IMG/VR virus record: IMGVR_UViG_3300045996_001029
Location: 1-48,404 of that record
Reading direction: 5' to 3' (one strand)
Length of the DNA: 48,404 nt
Origin: a virus
Positions 46,750-48,404 of the stretch are shown here, piece after piece. The notes under the pieces were generated by a model, which searched no databases, was not told the DNA's origin, and saw nothing but the letters and a program-made list of their open reading frames with translations. Position 1 is the first letter of the stretch. The number at the start of each line of letters is the position of its first letter. The translations under genes and the position numbers were made by a program.

Positions 46750-47025
46750 CTGAACCTCCTTGTGTTGGTCCCGGGACCATCCCGGGAACTATCGGTAATT
46801 TTACTAGGTCGAGTCTCCCCCGTCCTGTCGAGGACGCCGACGCCAAGCGAGCCGTGAAGGGCGAGCGCATGGCGGCAAGGCCGGACCCCAGACCTTTAGG
46901 CGGTACCGCCCATGCCTCCGTGGCCCCCCGTAAGGGGGGGCACGGAACGCACGCGCGCGAGGAATCGCCTAAAGCCCGTTTCATAGGCTTTAGGCGCTGA
47001 TATCGGCGGTGCGCCGAAAGTCCGC
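46750..47025. other. Repeat-rich gap between ssb and primase-helicase (candidate origin or control region)
   Basis: The 276 bases hold CTTTAGGCG or its complement four times (46894, 46966, 46988, and 47022-47030 at the gene end). A perfect 11-bp stem, CGCCTAAAGCC/GGCTTTAGGCG, with a 9-base loop lies at 46966-46996. A 12-bp palindrome GGCGGTACCGCC is at 46899-46910 and a C6/G6 hairpin at 46924-46939. The primase stop lies within the last repeat. No gene is visible. Confidence 0.6.
46966..46996 (-). terminator. Perfect 11-bp stem-loop below the primase-helicase gene
   Basis: CGCCTAAAGCC (46966-46976) pairs with GGCTTTAGGCG (46986-46996) across CGTTTCATA. It is about 30 bases downstream of the primase stop on the minus strand. 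It could be a terminator, or part of a repeat array. Confidence 0.6.
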
Positions 47026-48404
47026 CTAAAGGGTCGCGGTCCACCGATATTCCAGGGTCGGACGACCCCCGGCGCTCGGCATCTCCCGGGCCTCAATCTC
47101 GGAGTAGTCGGCCGCCAGGTGAGCAAGGTCGTCACGCACCCGCCGCACGTCGACTTCGATCCCTGCCTCGGCCAGGAGTTCTTGCGCCCGGGTCGGGGAG
47201 AGAGAGGCTCCGTCCATGAGGGTGTCCCGGAGGAGCACCCGTCGCACCTGGGCCTCGGTCAGCTGGGGCTGGCCGCGGCGTTGAGGCTGCTCCTCGTCGT
47301 CCTCAAAGACCACCGAGTTGGCGGGGATGGGGTTGAAGCGGACCCGGTGAGCCGGTTGGAACTCACCGGGCGTCTCAAACTCCACGTCCCAGGCGGTTTT
47401 GATTCCCCGGAGGCCGTAGTCGGAATCTTTGAAACAGTCGACGACGATGTAGCTGGCCTGGGTCTCGACGTTGTGGATCAGCCGGGGCCGAGCCTCGTGC
47501 ATGATCGAGCCGAATAGCCGAGCACGTCGATTCCGTATCGAATCGGCGCTCTTGTGGGCGACCACCAGGGCTGGGACCCCGAGGGCCGACACCGCATCCC
47601 AATATCGGTTGGCGATCTCCTCGTCGATCAGCGAGCCACCGATGGATGCCGAGAGCGAGTCGATCACGACCGCCTCGTACCCGTTGTCCCGGACGTACTC
47701 GGTGAGCCAGGGCCCAGCCGAGGCGAGTGGCTGGTGCAGCTCCAGGTAGTGGAGGTCGGCCCCGGGCCGCAGTGCCTGGACCCGGGGGTAGACACGGTCG
47801 ATGGACGCCTCCCAATCGAGGACCAGGGTTCGGGCCTGGCGCTGGATGCGGGCCTGGATCGGGTCGGCTGCGTAGATCAAGAGCTCGCCGTGGTGAACGG
47901 ACAGGGCGAAGGCGAGGGCCAGGTAGGACTTGTAGGACCCTGGCGCCCCGGCGATCACCGTGGCTCCCGATGCCGCCCACCAGGGGGAGAGGAGAAGCGC
48001 AGGGGAATCCGAGGGCGGGGGCTGGTACTCGGAAGTGCGGATCACCTCCGGCCTGACCTCGGACCAGGCGATCAGCTCGATGAAAAGCGTCTCCACCCAG
48101 GTGGCGACCTCGGCCTTGTCGATCCCGTCGATGCGGTTGAGTGCGGTTATCAGCCCGCCTCTCCCTGATGCGGAGACCAGGGCGACCTCGACTCCCCAAT
48201 GGACCCGGTGCGCCTTCCCCATCACCGTCACGGTCGGGAACACCTGGGAGGCGTAGCCGCGCCCGGTTCGGTAGGGCTTGGTGGCTCGCACGTGGAGCGG
48301 GCCGACCACAATCTCGGCCTCGTTCTCGTTGCGCCCGGGCAAGCGCCGGGTCGAGGTGACCGGGGCGGTACCGGTGGCCGGCTCCAACTCCTCGAGAGAA
48401 TGGC
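47026..48404 (-). CDS. Primase-helicase, C-terminal part (joins 833-1 across the circle)
   Basis: The ATPase and C-terminal part of the 694-aa protein; the true junction is base 48277 to base 1, and bases 48278-48404 duplicate 1-127. A RecA-like helicase core has Walker A GAPGSYKS (about residue 388-395 of the whole protein). The segments IDSLSASIGGSLIDEEIANR and PALVVAHKSADSIRNRRARL supply Walker B and sensor features. The C-terminal 60 residues look like a winged helix (TEAQVRRVLLRDTLMDGASL). The layout, CHC2 zinc finger, TOPRIM and RepA-like ATPase, is a combined primase and helicase. Confidence 0.9.
   Translation of the reverse strand, partial: HSLEELEPATGTAPVTSTRRLPGRNENEAEIVVGPLHVRATKPYRTGRGYASQVFPTVTVMGKAHRVHWGVEVALVSASGRGGLITALNRIDGIDKAEVATWVETLFIELIAWSEVRPEVIRTSEYQPPPSDSPALLLSPWWAASGATVIAGAPGSYKSYLALAFALSVHHGELLIYAADPIQARIQRQARTLVLDWEASIDRVYPRVQALRPGADLHYLELHQPLASAGPWLTEYVRDNGYEAVVIDSLSASIGGSLIDEEIANRYWDAVSALGVPALVVAHKSADSIRNRRARLFGSIMHEARPRLIHNVETQASYIVVDCFKDSDYGLRGIKTAWDVEFETPGEFQPAHRVRFNPIPANSVVFEDDEEQPQRRGQPQLTEAQVRRVLLRDTLMDGASLSPTRAQELLAEAGIEVDVRRVRDDLAHLAADYSEIEAREMPSAGGRPTLEYRWTATL
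48278..48404. repeat. Terminal overlap, right copy
   Basis: Identical to bases 1-127 (see left copy). Removing one copy leaves a circular unit of 48,277 bp. Confidence 0.93.

Overview
The window is one complete circular genome of a double-stranded DNA phage with a long non-contractile tail (siphovirus), assembled as a contig that overlaps itself. Bases 1-127 are repeated exactly at 48278-48404, and one reading frame (a primase-helicase) runs without a break across that junction. The unit genome is therefore about 48,277 bp and the ends of the window are not biological ends. The DNA is GC-rich and uses many GTG and TTG starts. Most genes overlap their neighbour by 1-4 bases (ATGA, GTGA, TGATG). 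The small-gene repertoire resembles that of actinobacteriophages. A phage-encoded cell-wall protein with Thr-rich linkers and an LPFTG sorting signal points to a Gram-positive actinobacterial host, possibly an Acidimicrobiia-like one (inference). No integrase, repressor, excisionase, tRNA or DNA polymerase was seen, so the phage looks lytic and dependent on the host polymerase.

Layout. (1) 1-10.24 kb, minus strand: the first third of the primase-helicase, then small genes that include a DUF932 protein, an OB-fold SSB-like protein, a DUF6283-like zinc protein, a transglutaminase-like protein and many hypotheticals. They are grouped into short units, each with a hairpin-rich leader ending in a stereotyped ribosome binding site (CACAAGGAGGT). 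(2) 10.24-11.44 kb: a 1.2-kb gene-free hub. It holds a heavily structured stretch of about 600 bases that looks like a large non-coding RNA, an array of 14 direct TG(G/A)CA repeats, and a consensus sigma70 promoter. The hub is flanked by two divergently transcribed paralogous genes. (3) 11.44-34.99 kb, plus strand: packaging (TerS, TerL, HNH), portal, MuF-like protein, scaffold, capsid, neck genes with an inserted fiber carrying an S74 chaperone domain, tail tube, tail chaperones, a 1233-aa tape measure, tail tip proteins, two collar-type fibers, and a lysis region. The lysis region contains a holin-like protein, the LPFTG surface protein, three tiny proteins and an M15 peptidase endolysin. 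(4) 34.99-47.03 kb, minus strand: a zinc-ribbon protein, a Rad52-like annealing protein, a DNA-modification cassette (TET/JBP-like dioxygenase, TET-associated-type glycosyltransferase, ParB-like protein), RusA resolvase, a long run of small overlapping genes, a transglycosylase, SSB, and a repeat-rich gap before the rest of the primase-helicase.

The most interesting system is the TET dioxygenase, glycosyltransferase and ParB cassette at 36545-38756. The genome is closed and no cytosine-C5 methyltransferase was recognised in it. The enzymes must therefore either use host-made 5-methylcytosine or act on another base, for example thymine in a base-J-like route. The hub, the four-copy dispersed intergenic element and the phage-encoded wall-anchored protein are the other strong leads.
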